The position numbers and the translations under genes were made by a program. DNA of 64,000 bases from Eubacteriaceae bacterium (lineage in GTDB: Bacteria > Bacillota > Clostridia > Lachnospirales > Lachnospiraceae). The notes beneath the pieces were generated by a model, which worked only from the letters and a program-made list of their open reading frames with translations, ran no database searches and had not been told where the DNA came from. The stretch spans positions 62,001-126,000 of the forward strand of contig CAJTDQ010000007.1 of assembly GCA_910574895.1 (NCBI GenBank). Direction: 5' to 3'. This document shows, one piece after another, positions 16,909-30,011 of the stretch (positions are counted from its first letter, which is position 1; each line of letters opens with the position of its first letter).

Positions 16909-18681
16909 TTATTTTGATTTCTTTTTATATTTTGAAGTATATGTTTTCTTATCGTACCTTTGAGCACGAATCATTTTCTTACCTCCCTTTAAAGTATAAG
17001 CAAACTTCTGATTATGAAATTTTCTTAATTTAAAGTGAAGTTTATAAGTACCTATCTCAATTTGAGACACCTTATTTTTACTACTGATTACTGTATCAAA
17101 TCCTAGTACTTTATTATTTTGGTCTTTAATTCTTAAACAAGGCTCTCCTTTAAACAATACTGTTGAGATATAAATTTTATATACTTTCTTCTCACCGTTT
17201 ACAATTCCCTTATGACTCCATGTTCCTACCCAGAATCTTACTTTATATTCAAAATTCTTAATACGTTGATATAACTTATCAGCATTTTTATTTTCTTTTC
17301 TTACTGACTTCAGCAAATTCACAGCTTCCGTCATTTTACCACTTTCACCTAATTTAACTGCCTGTTTATAAACATTCTCGTTTAAATTTTCCGCTTTCGT
17401 ATACTGGGCAATTTCTTTATAAAGCGTCATACCTTCTTTTATTTTCCCGCTGTCTACCAGTTTTTTTGCATATGCATAGCCGTATGTCCCATACACACTC
17501 TCATAAGACTGATCCTTTGCAAATACATTTTTAATTGTATTCCACGCTGTATTATAATCACCCTTTAGATAATAAACTTGTGCCATTCCTGCACTCGCCT
17601 TATTTACTAAGTTAAAATCGGAAGCTGCATTTGCACTCGCCTTAAACAACTCCATGGATTTATCGTATTCTTTTGAATCTAATGCTGCCACGCCGTCATA
17701 ATAATCCAAAAATGCACCTGCCATTATACCATGCTGCGATTTTTTATCTGCATCATGACTCTTTTTAAAATAATCTATTGCTGTTTGTTCGTCTTTTTCC
17801 ATTGACTGTAATCCGAGATTATAATATGCTTCCGATAAATATGCTTCACTCTTCAGAAAACCTTTTAATGTTGAAAATTCTTTTACAGCCTGTTCATATT
17901 TTTTATCACTCAACATTTTCTTTGCATCTTTATATTTGTTATTTGGTATCATGAAAGCCATTACTCCGGCAGTAATAATACCAACAATTACAACTGTGAT
18001 AACAGATGTGATGATGTATTTCTTTTTAACTGATTTTCTTCTATGAGCTTTTTTATCCTCGATTCTTTTTCTTCTTTCTTCTGTATTCTTTAATACATTA
18101 TATTTATGCTCAGTATCCCTTAAAATCTTTTCTGAATCCTTATACCATGAAATACGTTTTAATATTTCAATACCATTGCCCATATTAATATAGTCTTCTC
18201 TTGATATATCTTCTTTTGCTATAATATAATTATCTTCATAATCCTTATTTTTCGCCTTGGCAAACACCTCAAGATCTTCAATATCTCCTGTACTTTCATA
18301 AACAGCTTCTTCTTTTTTCCAAACCGTTCCATCATCAAACACTACTTTACCAACGGAAACAGATACATTTGTGTCACTATGTATTTCAGCAGATACGATA
18401 ATTACTTCTGACTTTGATTGTAAATATCCAAGTTTCAAATCTGTATAATTATGTTCCGCCTTATTCTCTTCTCCTTCAGAATCTATAATATGTATCTTTA
18501 TTGTCATTTCTTCTATAGTTTTCTCAAAAATATTAGCAAATGTTAATGAAAAATCTACTGCTGCTTCTTCAGAACTCTCGCATATTACACACGTTTCAAA
18601 AATAACCGGACTTCCATAAGTCCATAAATTTTTTTCCAATGTTTTTAAAATTTCTTTTTCTACATTTGTATTTTCTTTCAT
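16909..18681 (-). CDS. TPR-containing single-pass membrane protein
   Basis: A 590-aa protein with a soluble N-terminal half (about 1-215), one transmembrane helix (KKYIITSVITVVIVGIITA, about 222-245), and an extracytoplasmic part. That part carries several tetratricopeptide-like repeats (about 250-470, for example YEQAVKEFSTLKGF and AYYNLGLQSMEKDEQTAIDY), followed by a basic beta-rich C-terminus. The start at 18681 was preferred to 18693 because GGAG lies six bases before it. TPRs mediate protein contacts; its proximity to the transglutaminase-like gene suggests a surface assembly role, which is inference. Confidence 0.72.
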   Translation of the reverse strand: MKENTNVEKEILKTLEKNLWTYGSPVIFETCVICESSEEAAVDFSLTFANIFEKTIEEMTIKIHIIDSEGEENKAEHNYTDLKLGYLQSKSEVIIVSAEIHSDTNVSVSVGKVVFDDGTVWKKEEAVYESTGDIEDLEVFAKAKNKDYEDNYIIAKEDISREDYINMGNGIEILKRISWYKDSEKILRDTEHKYNVLKNTEERRKRIEDKKAHRRKSVKKKYIITSVITVVIVGIITAGVMAFMIPNNKYKDAKKMLSDKKYEQAVKEFSTLKGFLKSEAYLSEAYYNLGLQSMEKDEQTAIDYFKKSHDADKKSQHGIMAGAFLDYYDGVAALDSKEYDKSMELFKASANAASDFNLVNKASAGMAQVYYLKGDYNTAWNTIKNVFAKDQSYESVYGTYGYAYAKKLVDSGKIKEGMTLYKEIAQYTKAENLNENVYKQAVKLGESGKMTEAVNLLKSVRKENKNADKLYQRIKNFEYKVRFWVGTWSHKGIVNGEKKVYKIYISTVLFKGEPCLRIKDQNNKVLGFDTVISSKNKVSQIEIGTYKLHFKLRKFHNQKFAYTLKGGKKMIRAQRYDKKTYTSKYKKKSK

Positions 18682-18843
18682 AGTAATCTCCATTCCGCCG
18701 TTAATACGACCATATAATTCATAATGAAATGCTAACTTTCATACTATTTTCATCTTTTTATAAACTTTCAATTTGCCATTTATCATTTTAACATATTTCA
18801 TTATAAAAGGACACCTTGTTTACCGAAAAATTGTACAGAAAAA

Positions 18844-18879
18844 AATCCCAAATATCGGATCACTCCAATATCCAGGATT
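18844..18879 (-). terminator. Terminator after the GH16 gene
   Basis: On the minus strand AATCC...GATATTGGA pairs with TCCGATAT...GGGATT, followed by TTTTTTTC. It lies directly after the stop of the glucanase gene. Confidence 0.75.
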
Positions 18880-18887
18880 CTTTACAT

Positions 18888-20060
18888 TTATTTTTTAATC
18901 TTAACCCTTTTCACTTTAGACCATGCCCCATAAAGTTTTCTGCCACTAGATACTTTATATGCTCTGACTTTAATAAAATATGTTGCCTTCTTTTCTAATC
19001 CTCTTAATGTGTACTTTGTCTTTGATGTTCTTTTCTCTTCATATCCGTTAAACTTTTTATTATCACACCAACGAACCTGATATCCTTTTACACCTTTTAT
19101 CTTTTTAAACTTGATGTTTATTTTTTTCTTCTTAACATTCTTTGCCTGTGTAATTTTTACTCTTTCCGGCTTTGTGATTTTTGTTATTGGCACATCTTTC
19201 TTTGTTGTCGGTTGAATATTCTGAGCCGGTTTTTCTTTATAATATCTTACATAGTCCACTTCCATCACTGCTTTCCATTCTGGATTATATGGAGGGACTC
19301 CACCTGCCAGATTTCCACCGCAGGCAATATTAAATAAGATATAATAATCATCATTTAATACAGAACGTTTACCAGCCATCGCGCCTGTTGCTAAATCCTC
19401 TGTAGAAAACTCGTGTAAAAGAACTCTATCAATATAAAAAGCAATTACTTTTCCATCTCTATAACATCCAAATGTATGCCACTGTGTTTTGTCATATTTG
19501 TCAGTATAGGAAAACGTATAAACATCTTTACCAGACCAATTCGGATAATGAATAGTACTTTGTAATGTTGGTCTTGTATTAAACGCTTCCATAATATCTA
19601 TCTCACCATTCGCAGGCCATGTCTTTCCGTTAGTTCCTAACATCCAAAATGCCGGCCAAATTCCCTGAGATGAAGGAATCTTAATTCTAGCCTCAACATA
19701 ACCTAAGCCTACATGAACTAATTGATTACTAGTAATTCTAGCCGAAGTCCAATTATAATTGTTTCCCATATATGTAGTCGGCTCATACTTTGCAGTAATT
19801 TTCATCGTTCCATTTGACACAGAAATATTATCCTCTTTATAATTCTGTTTTTCATTATTTCCCCAACCAGCTATGCCGTACGCAGAACCATTGCCAATCT
19901 GCGGTGTCCAATAAGAGCGGTTTAATTCCGTACCATCAAACTCATCAGACCATTTAATTTCCATATTATTAACATTCAAATCAATTGGGGCTGCAGAGAT
20001 TGTCGTTCCCAGTGCAACTGTTGCTACCAAAACTGCTGCCAATAAAATTAATTTCTTCAT
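18888..20060 (-). CDS. Secreted GH16 beta-glucanase with Fn3-like tail
   Basis: A 390-aa secreted glycoside hydrolase of family 16. The signal peptide (1-23) precedes the GH16 fold (about 30-280). The catalytic motif is GEIDIMEA, with E153 as nucleophile, D155 as helper and E158 as acid/base, by family rules. The extra residue in EIDIME is the form usual in laminarinases (beta-1,3- or mixed-linkage glucanases), though lichenase activity is possible. A Lys-rich fibronectin-III-like domain (about 300-390) follows and may attach to the cell wall. The ATG has an AGGAGG site. It suggests use of fungal, cereal or yeast glucans. Confidence 0.9.
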   Translation of the reverse strand: MKKLILLAAVLVATVALGTTISAAPIDLNVNNMEIKWSDEFDGTELNRSYWTPQIGNGSAYGIAGWGNNEKQNYKEDNISVSNGTMKITAKYEPTTYMGNNYNWTSARITSNQLVHVGLGYVEARIKIPSSQGIWPAFWMLGTNGKTWPANGEIDIMEAFNTRPTLQSTIHYPNWSGKDVYTFSYTDKYDKTQWHTFGCYRDGKVIAFYIDRVLLHEFSTEDLATGAMAGKRSVLNDDYYILFNIACGGNLAGGVPPYNPEWKAVMEVDYVRYYKEKPAQNIQPTTKKDVPITKITKPERVKITQAKNVKKKKINIKFKKIKGVKGYQVRWCDNKKFNGYEEKRTSKTKYTLRGLEKKATYFIKVRAYKVSSGRKLYGAWSKVKRVKIKK

Positions 20061-20399
20061 GTTATATTTCCTCCTATATTGTTATTTTAAAGCCATGAAA
20101 ATTATAACATGACAACATTTTCAATAACAACATCCGCTAAAAAATGATACCCTTTAATAAAAAAATTACACCTGTTTATCAGGAATAAAGAGTTCGCTTG
20201 TCAACTTTCGCGCGAGGCGCAGGTTCATAAGAACCAATACACTTCCGCGCCTCTGCGATCCTGCGGAGCATTTTTCTATAATAGGAATTCCAAAGGATTT
20301 TTCTATTATAGAAAAAAATCCTGACGAATATTTTTACGGTTACAATTACAAAAAATTGTAACCGTAAAAATACTCATCAGGATATTTCATTTATATACA
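20061..20399. other. Structured intergenic region upstream of GH16
   Basis: No gene is seen. The region holds a GC-rich patch (about 20208-20276) with GAGGCGC/GCGCCTC enclosing GGTTC/GAACC, then TTTCTATAATAG/CTATTATAGAAA, and the ldhA terminator. The GC-rich patch contrasts sharply with its A/T-rich surroundings and may be an extragenic repeat; this needs a genome-wide comparison. Confidence 0.5.
20318..20384 (-). terminator. Long-stem terminator of ldhA
   Basis: ATCCTGA/TCAGGAT encloses a perfect 19-bp stem starting TATTTTTACGGTTACAATT with a six-base loop. On the minus strand the stem ends in ATTTTTTTC. It lies 16 bases after the ldhA stop. Confidence 0.85.
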
Positions 20400-21389
20400 T
20401 TATTTTACAATATTATTTTCAATAATATCGCCTTTCATATATGCCTTGGCATTTTCCATTGTCGTATAACAGATTGCATCAAGAGCTTCCTCCGTCAGGA
20501 ATGCCTGATGTGATGTGATAATAACATTCGGAAAAGATAGCAGCCTTGAAGTTACGGAAGTCTCCAAAATATCATCTTCTCTGTTTTCAAAAACATTTTC
20601 TGTTTCTTCTTCATAAACATCGAGTCCAACGCTTTGGAACTTGTGGTCTCTGATTCCTTTAATTAAATCTACCGTATCTATCAGCGCTCCCCTTGATGTA
20701 TTAACTAATACTACATTATCCTTCATTTTCTTAATGCTTTTTGAGTTAATAATATGATAAGAGTCATCTGTCAACGGACAATGCAGGGAAATCAAATCAC
20801 TTTCCTCTAACAGCTTGTCCAATTCTACGTATTCTACAAAATCCAGTTCAGGATTCTGGTAAATATCATAAGCAATAACTCTCATACCAAATCCTCTGCA
20901 AATACGGCACATTGCTGCTCCGATTTTTCCCGTCCCAATAATTCCGGCAGTCTTTTGGTGAAAATTAAAACCTTTCAGACCTACCAGACTAAAATTATTT
21001 TCGCGGACTTTAATATAAGCTTTATGAATATGGCGGTTGCACGCTAATGCCAATGCCATTGCATGCTCTGCCACAGCCTCCGGAGAATATCCCGGTACTC
21101 TGAGAATCGTTATCCCATGTTTTTCACACGCTTTTAAATCAATGTTATTAAATCCGGAACATCTCATAAGAATCAGCTTTATATTATTTTCTGCCAGAAC
21201 TTCAATAACTTTTTTGCTTAAATCTGAACTTACAAATGCACAGACTGCGTCAAATCCTTTTGAATATTTCGCCGTACGTTCAGAAATGTCCGCCTCAACA
21301 TATTCTATTTCTATGCCTTCGTACTTTGGTAAAATCTTATCAAAAGACTCTTTATCATACTTTTTTGTATCATAAAACAGTATTCTCAT
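20400..21389 (-). CDS. ldhA: D-lactate dehydrogenase (D-2-hydroxyacid family)
   Basis: Reduces pyruvate to D-lactate with NADH, a fermentative redox outlet in the cytosol. The 329 aa have the NAD-binding motif GTGKIG (about 151-156), the catalytic Arg in NTSRGALID, Glu in LDVYEEE and His in ITSHQAFLT. Similarity to fermentative LdhA is highest in the N-terminus (ILFYDTKKYDKESF). The start has AAGGGG. It stands between the V-ATPase operon and a strong terminator. 2-Hydroxyisocaproate or related dehydrogenase activity is an alternative. Confidence 0.9.
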   Translation of the reverse strand: MRILFYDTKKYDKESFDKILPKYEGIEIEYVEADISERTAKYSKGFDAVCAFVSSDLSKKVIEVLAENNIKLILMRCSGFNNIDLKACEKHGITILRVPGYSPEAVAEHAMALALACNRHIHKAYIKVRENNFSLVGLKGFNFHQKTAGIIGTGKIGAAMCRICRGFGMRVIAYDIYQNPELDFVEYVELDKLLEESDLISLHCPLTDDSYHIINSKSIKKMKDNVVLVNTSRGALIDTVDLIKGIRDHKFQSVGLDVYEEETENVFENREDDILETSVTSRLLSFPNVIITSHQAFLTEEALDAICYTTMENAKAYMKGDIIENNIVK

Positions 21390-21448
21390 AACAACCCCTT
21401 ATCCAGTTCCACTCTGTCTAATGTATTTTCAGTCATGAGCCTGATTTC

Positions 21449-22108
21449 CTACACCTGACTTTGTTTCGCTTTAATATTTTCTTCAATCATCATATCTTTA
21501 ACTTTCATTAGACGAATCTGTGTACTACGTTCATTTTCATCTAACTTCATCGTTATATATTTTATATTGTCCAAAGCTTCCGGAATTATTACATGTTCAA
21601 GAGCATTTACTCTTCTTCTTGTCTTTTCTATTTCCGCTGCCATCAACTGACAGGACTTCTCGACCTCTGCCAGCTTTAACATATCTAAAAAAACTGTCGA
21701 CAAAGAATACACGGCATCATCCAAATCACCTGCCGTAAATGCATATCCATAAGAATAAATATCATTGCCGCTTATGTCACCCTTCGCAGAAAACTGTGGA
21801 ATATCAACACTCATGATGTTTTTGATGTCCTGCTTTATTTCCAGCGTTTTGCTCGTAGCCATCAATGCCGTATTTAAGACTTCGTCACTCATTCCTGCTC
21901 TTGCTACAGCAAATTCCATATTGGCAGCTTTTAAGCCCTTCTCAACCTTTAACCGTAAGTCCATATTCACCTTTATCAAATCCATAAACTGACGAACCAG
22001 TTCATCTCGTTTATCTTTTAAAAGTTTATGCCCTCTGGTGGCCGATGTAAGCTTCTTTTTTTGCTTTGTAAGTTCCATTCTGGTTGGATTTACTCTTGTA
22101 CCTGCCAT
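21449..22108 (-). CDS. ntpD: V-type ATP synthase subunit D
   Basis: Central rotor shaft of the V1 sector, a long coiled-coil protein linking the catalytic head to the membrane ring. The 219 aa start GTRVNPTRMELTKQKKKL, the standard family N-terminus, and have extended helices at both ends (NALEHVIIPEALDNIKYI). Last gene of the ATPase operon, 14 bp after subunit B. Confidence 0.95.
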   Translation of the reverse strand: MAGTRVNPTRMELTKQKKKLTSATRGHKLLKDKRDELVRQFMDLIKVNMDLRLKVEKGLKAANMEFAVARAGMSDEVLNTALMATSKTLEIKQDIKNIMSVDIPQFSAKGDISGNDIYSYGYAFTAGDLDDAVYSLSTVFLDMLKLAEVEKSCQLMAAEIEKTRRRVNALEHVIIPEALDNIKYITMKLDENERSTQIRLMKVKDMMIEENIKAKQSQV

Positions 22109-22122
22109 AAACTGTCCTTTCT

Positions 22123-23493
22123 TTATTTATTGTAATACTTTTCTAAGTATTTATCATCGATACGTTTTAATTCTGACTTAGGAAGCATGGATAGGAGTTT
22201 CCATCCAATATCCATTGTTTCTATAATCGAACGGTTTGCATCATAACCTTGGGAAACATATTCTTTCTCAAACTCATCTGCAAACTTTGCATATATCAAA
22301 TCAATGTCAGATAACGCCGCCTCGCCTAAGATCGTCATTAATTCTTTGGCGTCTTTTCCTCTGGCATAGGCAGAGAATAACTGATTCATTACATTACTGT
22401 GGTCTTCTCTCGTCTTTCCTTCACCAATACCTTTATCTTTTAGACGGGATAATGAAGGTAAAACGTCGATAGGCGGAGTCACGCCCTTTCTATAAAGTTC
22501 ACGGCTTAATATAATCTGACCCTCTGTAATGTATCCTGTTAAGTCAGGAATTGGATGCGTCTTGTCATCCTCCGGCATCGTGAGAATCGGAATCATTGTA
22601 ATACTTCCGTCTTTTCCCCTCTGACGTCCTGCACGCTCATACAATGTAGCAAGGTCTGTATACATGTATCCCGGATAACCTCGTCTGCCCGGCACTTCCT
22701 TTCTGGCTGCTGATACTTCACGAAGTGCATCTGCATAATTGGTAATATCTGTAATGATAACCAATACATGCATTCCCTTTTCAAAAGCAAGATACTCTGC
22801 CGCCGTAAGTGCCATACGAGGTGTCGCAATACGTTCTACTGCAGGGTCATTTGCCAGATTCATAAACATAACCGTTCTGTCTATCGCCCCTGTCTCTTTA
22901 AAACTATTTACAAAGAAATTGGACTCCTCAAACGTAATACCGACTGCTGCAAATACTACAGCAAAAGGTTCGTCAGTACCTATAACTTTTGCCTGTCTGG
23001 CAATTTGTGCTGCAAGATTCGCATGCGGCAGACCGGATGCCGAGAAAATCGGAAGTTTTTGTCCTCTAACCAATGTATTCAATCCGTCAATTGCTGAAAT
23101 ACCAGTCTGTATAAACTCAGACGGATAATTTCTCGCTGCAGGATTCATAGCAATTCCGTTAATATCTTTTCTCTCGTCAGGAAGTATTTCCGGTCCATTA
23201 TCGATTGGATTTCCCAGTCCGTCAAATACACGTCCCAACATATCCATAGATACGCCAAGCTCCATACTTCTGCCAAGAAATCTTACCTTACTGTTTGAAA
23301 GATTGATTCCTGTTGAATCTTCAAACAACTGAACCAGTACATTATTTCCATTGACCTCTAAAACTTTACAGCGGCGTGTTTCGCCGTTTGCCAGTTCTAT
23401 TTCACCCAATTCGTCGTAAGTCACACCTTCTACATCCCGCACAAGCATCAATGGACCTGCGACTTCCTGTATTGTTCTATACTCTTTTGGCAT
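22123..23493 (-). CDS. ntpB: V-type ATP synthase subunit B
   Basis: Non-catalytic nucleotide-binding subunit of the V1 head. The 456 aa start [18 protein letters not shown]. Recognised stretches are [27 protein letters not shown] and [20 protein letters not shown]. No canonical Walker A loop is present, as expected for B. The ATG at 23493 lies one base after the subunit A stop, and the GGAGG site is in the last codons of A, so the two are translationally coupled. Confidence 0.96.
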   Translation of the reverse strand: MPKEYRTIQEVAGPLMLVRDVEGVTYDELGEIELANGETRRCKVLEVNGNNVLVQLFEDSTGINLSNSKVRFLGRSMELGVSMDMLGRVFDGLGNPIDNGPEILPDERKDINGIAMNPAARNYPSEFIQTGISAIDGLNTLVRGQKLPIFSASGLPHANLAAQIARQAKVIGTDEPFAVVFAAVGITFEESNFFVNSFKETGAIDRTVMFMNLANDPAVERIATPRMALTAAEYLAFEKGMHVLVIITDITNYADALREVSAARKEVPGRRGYPGYMYTDLATLYERAGRQRGKDGSITMIPILTMPEDDKTHPIPDLTGYITEGQIILSRELYRKGVTPPIDVLPSLSRLKDKGIGEGKTREDHSNVMNQLFSAYARGKDAKELMTILGEAALSDIDLIYAKFADEFEKEYVSQGYDANRSIIETMDIGWKLLSMLPKSELKRIDDKYLEKYYNK

Positions 23494-23494
23494 T

Positions 23495-25267
23495 TTAGAA
23501 TTCCTCCTTACTGAATGTATTTGCAATCTCTACAGATAACTGATTATTTATTCTTGTGAACTCACGATCAAGGCTATCCTCCGGAGTATATTTAAATCTG
23601 CCAATCGCTTCACGAACAGGCATCTTAATTAATCCTTCTACATCTGCTCCTTCGCTTAATGCTTCCGCTGACTGCTCATAAAATCCGATAACCAGTTCCA
23701 TCATCATTTGCTGTTTTTTCAGAGATGTATAAGTATCAATCTCATGGAAAGAATTCTGATGCAGATAATCCTCTCTGATAGAACGCGCTGCTTCCATCTT
23801 TAATCTGTCCGGTGCGGATAAAGCATCCATACCAACCATTTTTACAATCTCTTCTAACTCCGCTTCCTCCTGGAGCAGGCTCATCAACTTCTGACGAAGT
23901 TCCAACCATTTCGAATCTACATTCTCTGTAAACCATGGACCAATACTGTCCACATAAAGAGAATAACTTGTCAACCAGTTAATTGCCGGGAAATGTCTCT
24001 TGTAAGCAAGAGCGGAATCAAGTCCCCAGAACACTTTTACAATACGAAGTGTTGCCTGAGATACCGGCTCAGAAATATCTCCGCCTGGAGGAGATACTGC
24101 ACCAATCACAGATAATGCTCCGTCTCTTCCTTCCTTACCTAAGGTTACAACATCGCCTGCACGCTCATAGAACTGTGCTAAACGACTTCCAAGATATGCA
24201 GGATATCCTTCCTCTCCCGGCATTTCCTCCAAACGACCGGACATTTCACGAAGTGCCTCTGCCCAACGGGATGTCGAATCCGCCATTAATGCTACAGAAA
24301 ATCCCATATCTCTAAAATATTCAGCAATCGTAATACCTGTATAGATAGATGCTTCTCTAGCTGCAACCGGCATATCTGATGTATTTGCAATCAAAACTGT
24401 TCTCTCCATCAGAGACTGTCCTGTCTTTGGATCTTTCAACTCTGGGAACTCATTCAAAACGTCTGTCATCTCGTTTCCACGCTCTCCACAGCCGATATAT
24501 ACAACAATATCAGCCTCTGCCCATTTTGCTAACTGATGCTGGATAACTGTTTTTCCACTACCAAATGGTCCCGGAACAGAAGCAACACCGCCTCGGGCAA
24601 TCGGGAATAATGTATCTACAACTCTCTGTCCCGTAATCAATGGCTTATTCGGATTTTTCTTTTCCTTATAAGGACGTCCCTTTCTAACAGGCCATTTCTG
24701 CATCAATGTCACTTCTTTTTCGCCCTCTTCTGTCTGAATGGTCGCTATCACTTCTGTTACATCATATGTTCCTGCATTGATGCTTGTAATCTGTCCTTTG
24801 ATACCATAAGGTACCATTATCTTCTGGGTAACTACTGCAGTTTCTTTCACAGTTCCAAGAATATCTCCTGCTTCAACTACGTCTCCCTTCTTTGCTGTCG
24901 GCACAAACTCCCATTTTAGTTCTCTTTTCAGAGAGGGAACCTGAACACCACGCTCTAAAAGGTTGCCTGAAACCTTCATGATATCATCTAAAGGTCTCTG
25001 TATTCCATCATAAATGCTTCCAATTAATCCCGGTCCCAGTTCAACGGACATTGGTGCCCCTGTTGATACAACAGGCTCCCCTGGTCCCAGGCCGGTTGTT
25101 TCTTCATAAACCTGAATAGACGCCTGATCTCCATGCATCTCAATAATCTCGCCAATCAGTTCTTTGTCGCTTACACGAACCACATCAAACATATTGGCAT
25201 CACGCATCCCATCGGCGATAACCAATGGTCCTGCCACTTTTTTTATTACTCCTTTGCTCAATTCCAT
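23495..25267 (-). CDS. ntpA: V-type ATP synthase catalytic subunit A
   Basis: Catalytic ATPase subunit of the V1 head. The 590 aa have the P-loop [13 protein letters not shown] (about 235), the V-type-specific insert region before it ([17 protein letters not shown]), and [15 protein letters not shown]. The start at 25267 has GGAGG six bases upstream; an upstream in-frame extension to 25309 lacks a site. Between subunits F and B in the operon. Confidence 0.96.
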   Translation of the reverse strand: MELSKGVIKKVAGPLVIADGMRDANMFDVVRVSDKELIGEIIEMHGDQASIQVYEETTGLGPGEPVVSTGAPMSVELGPGLIGSIYDGIQRPLDDIMKVSGNLLERGVQVPSLKRELKWEFVPTAKKGDVVEAGDILGTVKETAVVTQKIMVPYGIKGQITSINAGTYDVTEVIATIQTEEGEKEVTLMQKWPVRKGRPYKEKKNPNKPLITGQRVVDTLFPIARGGVASVPGPFGSGKTVIQHQLAKWAEADIVVYIGCGERGNEMTDVLNEFPELKDPKTGQSLMERTVLIANTSDMPVAAREASIYTGITIAEYFRDMGFSVALMADSTSRWAEALREMSGRLEEMPGEEGYPAYLGSRLAQFYERAGDVVTLGKEGRDGALSVIGAVSPPGGDISEPVSQATLRIVKVFWGLDSALAYKRHFPAINWLTSYSLYVDSIGPWFTENVDSKWLELRQKLMSLLQEEAELEEIVKMVGMDALSAPDRLKMEAARSIREDYLHQNSFHEIDTYTSLKKQQMMMELVIGFYEQSAEALSEGADVEGLIKMPVREAIGRFKYTPEDSLDREFTRINNQLSVEIANTFSKEEF

Positions 25268-25277
25268 GCTTTGCCTC

Positions 25278-25598
25278 CTACTTATTTCCGAAAACAATAT
25301 CCGAACCAATGGCCTGTTCTACAGAATCTTTGACTCCCTGTACGCCCGCTCCTGTATTTCCCAATACACCGGGAATCAAAATAATTGCCGGTGTGACCAT
25401 TTCTTTATACTTTTCTATTTCTTCCTCTATCTGTCCTGCCAGCGCTTCTGTTATATATATAATCGGATACTCCCCGCCTGCCAGTTTTCTTAGCAAATGT
25501 GCAGCTTCTGCCTTATCATCCGCAGGATAAATATCAAGACCAAGAGCCCCAAAGCCATATATACTATCATAATCGCCCATTACTGCTGCTTTAAGCAT
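25278..25598 (-). CDS. ntpF: V-type ATP synthase subunit F
   Basis: Small stalk subunit of V1 that contacts the D shaft. The 106 aa start [19 protein letters not shown] and carry [14 protein letters not shown] and [12 protein letters not shown], both conserved in the family. It overlaps the end of subunit C by eight bases, indicating coupling. Confidence 0.93.
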   Translation of the reverse strand: MLKAAVMGDYDSIYGFGALGLDIYPADDKAEAAHLLRKLAGGEYPIIYITEALAGQIEEEIEKYKEMVTPAIILIPGVLGNTGAGVQGVKDSVEQAIGSDIVFGNK

Positions 25599-26559
25599 AC
25601 ATCACCCTTACCCTTTCCTTGATAAACTCATTATCAAATCCGTTTAATTTTCCTGACAATATAATCTTAACCGTTTTTATCTCATTTTCTCTGGCAATCA
25701 TGTAAGCTACAATCGGACCAATCGAAAATGCATTATATTTTTCCGGTTTGATATCTTCAATAATTTTATTGTCGCACCAACATTCAAATACAGATTTTGA
25801 CTTTTTAAAAGCCTGTACTGCATCTGACAAGCCTACACTCTCCAGATAATCACAGACACCTGTAATACCATTCTCCACTGCCATTGTCAAATCTGTTACA
25901 CTGATTCCATTACATGGAACAAGGCACTTCTTTGTAAACTGACTATCTTTTCCTGTTGTAGCACATCTGACAGCGATTTTAATATCCGCTGTCATCACCT
26001 GGGAATCTGCATATTTTTTAATCAGACTATTTTCAGAATTATTTCCGGCTTCTCTGATTGCCTCTAATGCTGCCCTGTCAATAATCACATCACAAAGCTG
26101 ACCACTTCCTGTTTTTAACAGAACCTCTGTAGCCTCTCTTGCTGCAGATGCCATGTTATCCGGAAGACTGCTGTATTCCCCCTGTTTGATACAGTTTTGA
26201 AGGTATTCCGGTTCTAACTTACAATGAGAATAATAAATGTCCTCTGTTTCATCTGCTGTGCAGACCTGTTTAATTGCCGCTTTTAAATTGTGAAACTCAT
26301 CCTTGATTGTCAAAATATCAATCGCATCTCTGTCTTCTACTAAATCATTTAGAACTTTTTGTGCTTTTGCCTTCTCTTCACTTAACATTTCCGGAAGTGT
26401 CTGCTCAGGGCTTCCATTTCCCCAGCCTTTATCCCGTAGGAAATTAATACAATCATCATATGTTTTGCACTGCAGCAAAGCTGTAATTGTATCGTCTGTA
26501 AAAAGACTGCTCTCTAAAGCTCTGATTCTGGCAACGCCATAAGTATATTCTAATTCCAT
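25591..26559 (-). CDS. ntpC: V-type ATP synthase subunit C
   Basis: Socket protein joining the V1 shaft to the membrane rotor ring. The 322 aa begin ELEYTYGVARIRALESSL, the usual start, and end with [15 protein letters not shown], the typical C-terminus. The start has GGAGG. It is 11 bp after subunit E in the operon. Confidence 0.93.
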   Translation of the reverse strand: MELEYTYGVARIRALESSLFTDDTITALLQCKTYDDCINFLRDKGWGNGSPEQTLPEMLSEEKAKAQKVLNDLVEDRDAIDILTIKDEFHNLKAAIKQVCTADETEDIYYSHCKLEPEYLQNCIKQGEYSSLPDNMASAAREATEVLLKTGSGQLCDVIIDRAALEAIREAGNNSENSLIKKYADSQVMTADIKIAVRCATTGKDSQFTKKCLVPCNGISVTDLTMAVENGITGVCDYLESVGLSDAVQAFKKSKSVFECWCDNKIIEDIKPEKYNAFSIGPIVAYMIARENEIKTVKIILSGKLNGFDNEFIKERVRVMYA

Positions 26560-26570
26560 GGCATTACCTC

Positions 26571-27164
26571 CTATCCAAACAACTGCTGATTTGCAATATC
26601 TTTTAATCTGTCTATGTCTGCATCAAACAGTGCCTTTATCTGACAGTTCTCTTCAATCTCTCCATAAGCTAATATAAACCCATTATTTACGCTGTCTCTG
26701 TCTGATGAAATCATTATCTGGCCGCCTCTCTGTTCAGCAGCCTTTTCAATTTTTTCTTTAAAATCCACCGGCATTCTGTTGATATCTTTTTTACTCAAAT
26801 ACATGATTCCCTTCTGAGGCTGTACATTTTTTTCAAAAAGCTTTATTAGAAAATCAAAATATTGTTTATCCGAAAGATTCACTAACTTTTCCTGTGCCTT
26901 TGTTATCGCTTCCTCAATACTCTGCTGTCTTATTTTTAAAACTGCATTACGCTCACGAAACTGTGCCCCGGATTTCGTTTTCTCTTCATAGAGATTCCTT
27001 TCTGATTCCTTTTTCTTTCGAAACTGTTCTACTTCCTTTTGAACCTTCTCTCTGACACCTGTCATATATTCATTACAATACTGGTCAGCTTCCTGTAAAA
27101 TAGTTTCTGCTTCTGCCTTTGCACTTGCCTGGATTTCTTTAATAATATTATCTAATCCACTCAT
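26571..27164 (-). CDS. ntpE: V-type ATP synthase subunit E
   Basis: Peripheral stalk subunit. The 197 aa have a long N-terminal coiled coil rich in Glu, Lys and Ala (about 1-90), then a globular domain with DSVNNGFILAYGEIEENC, typical of the C-terminal head. It lies between subunits K and C. Confidence 0.93.
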   Translation of the reverse strand: MSGLDNIIKEIQASAKAEAETILQEADQYCNEYMTGVREKVQKEVEQFRKKKESERNLYEEKTKSGAQFRERNAVLKIRQQSIEEAITKAQEKLVNLSDKQYFDFLIKLFEKNVQPQKGIMYLSKKDINRMPVDFKEKIEKAAEQRGGQIMISSDRDSVNNGFILAYGEIEENCQIKALFDADIDRLKDIANQQLFG

Positions 27165-27184
27165 ATTTTACTTCCTTTACTCTT

Positions 27185-29688
<2,504 letters not shown>

Positions 29689-29696
29689 AAGACCTC

Positions 29697-30011
29697 CTAT
29701 ATTAAAGCATCAATCACAGCATCGACTGCCACACTCATTTTTTGATCTGACTGTGCTTTTAATTCTGCAACCCTTTTTTCGATTTGTTTTTCCTGAGCCA
29801 AATCATATTCGTTACATTTTTTCACTACCTCATTCATTTCCTTGTCCGCCTGAGCCTTTGCTTCCCGCATCTGTTCTTCACGGTAAACTGACTCTTTCAT
29901 TTTCACCTGGTTCTTTTCGCCTTCTGCATTCTCCTTTGCTGTGGCAATCTGTCTCTCAGCTTCCATCTCGGCTACGCGAACAGCATCTACTGTCTCTTTT
30001 ATCAAATCCAC
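29697..30011 (-). CDS. ntpG: V-type ATP synthase subunit G/H
   Basis: Peripheral stalk subunit pairing with E. The 104 aa are almost all coiled coil (TAKENAEGEKNQV, AKAQADKEMNEVV), as expected. The start is GTG with AGGA four bases upstream. First gene of the operon, whose order is G-I-K-E-C-F-A-B-D. Confidence 0.88.
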   Translation of the reverse strand: MDLIKETVDAVRVAEMEAERQIATAKENAEGEKNQVKMKESVYREEQMREAKAQADKEMNEVVKKCNEYDLAQEKQIEKRVAELKAQSDQKMSVAVDAVIDALI

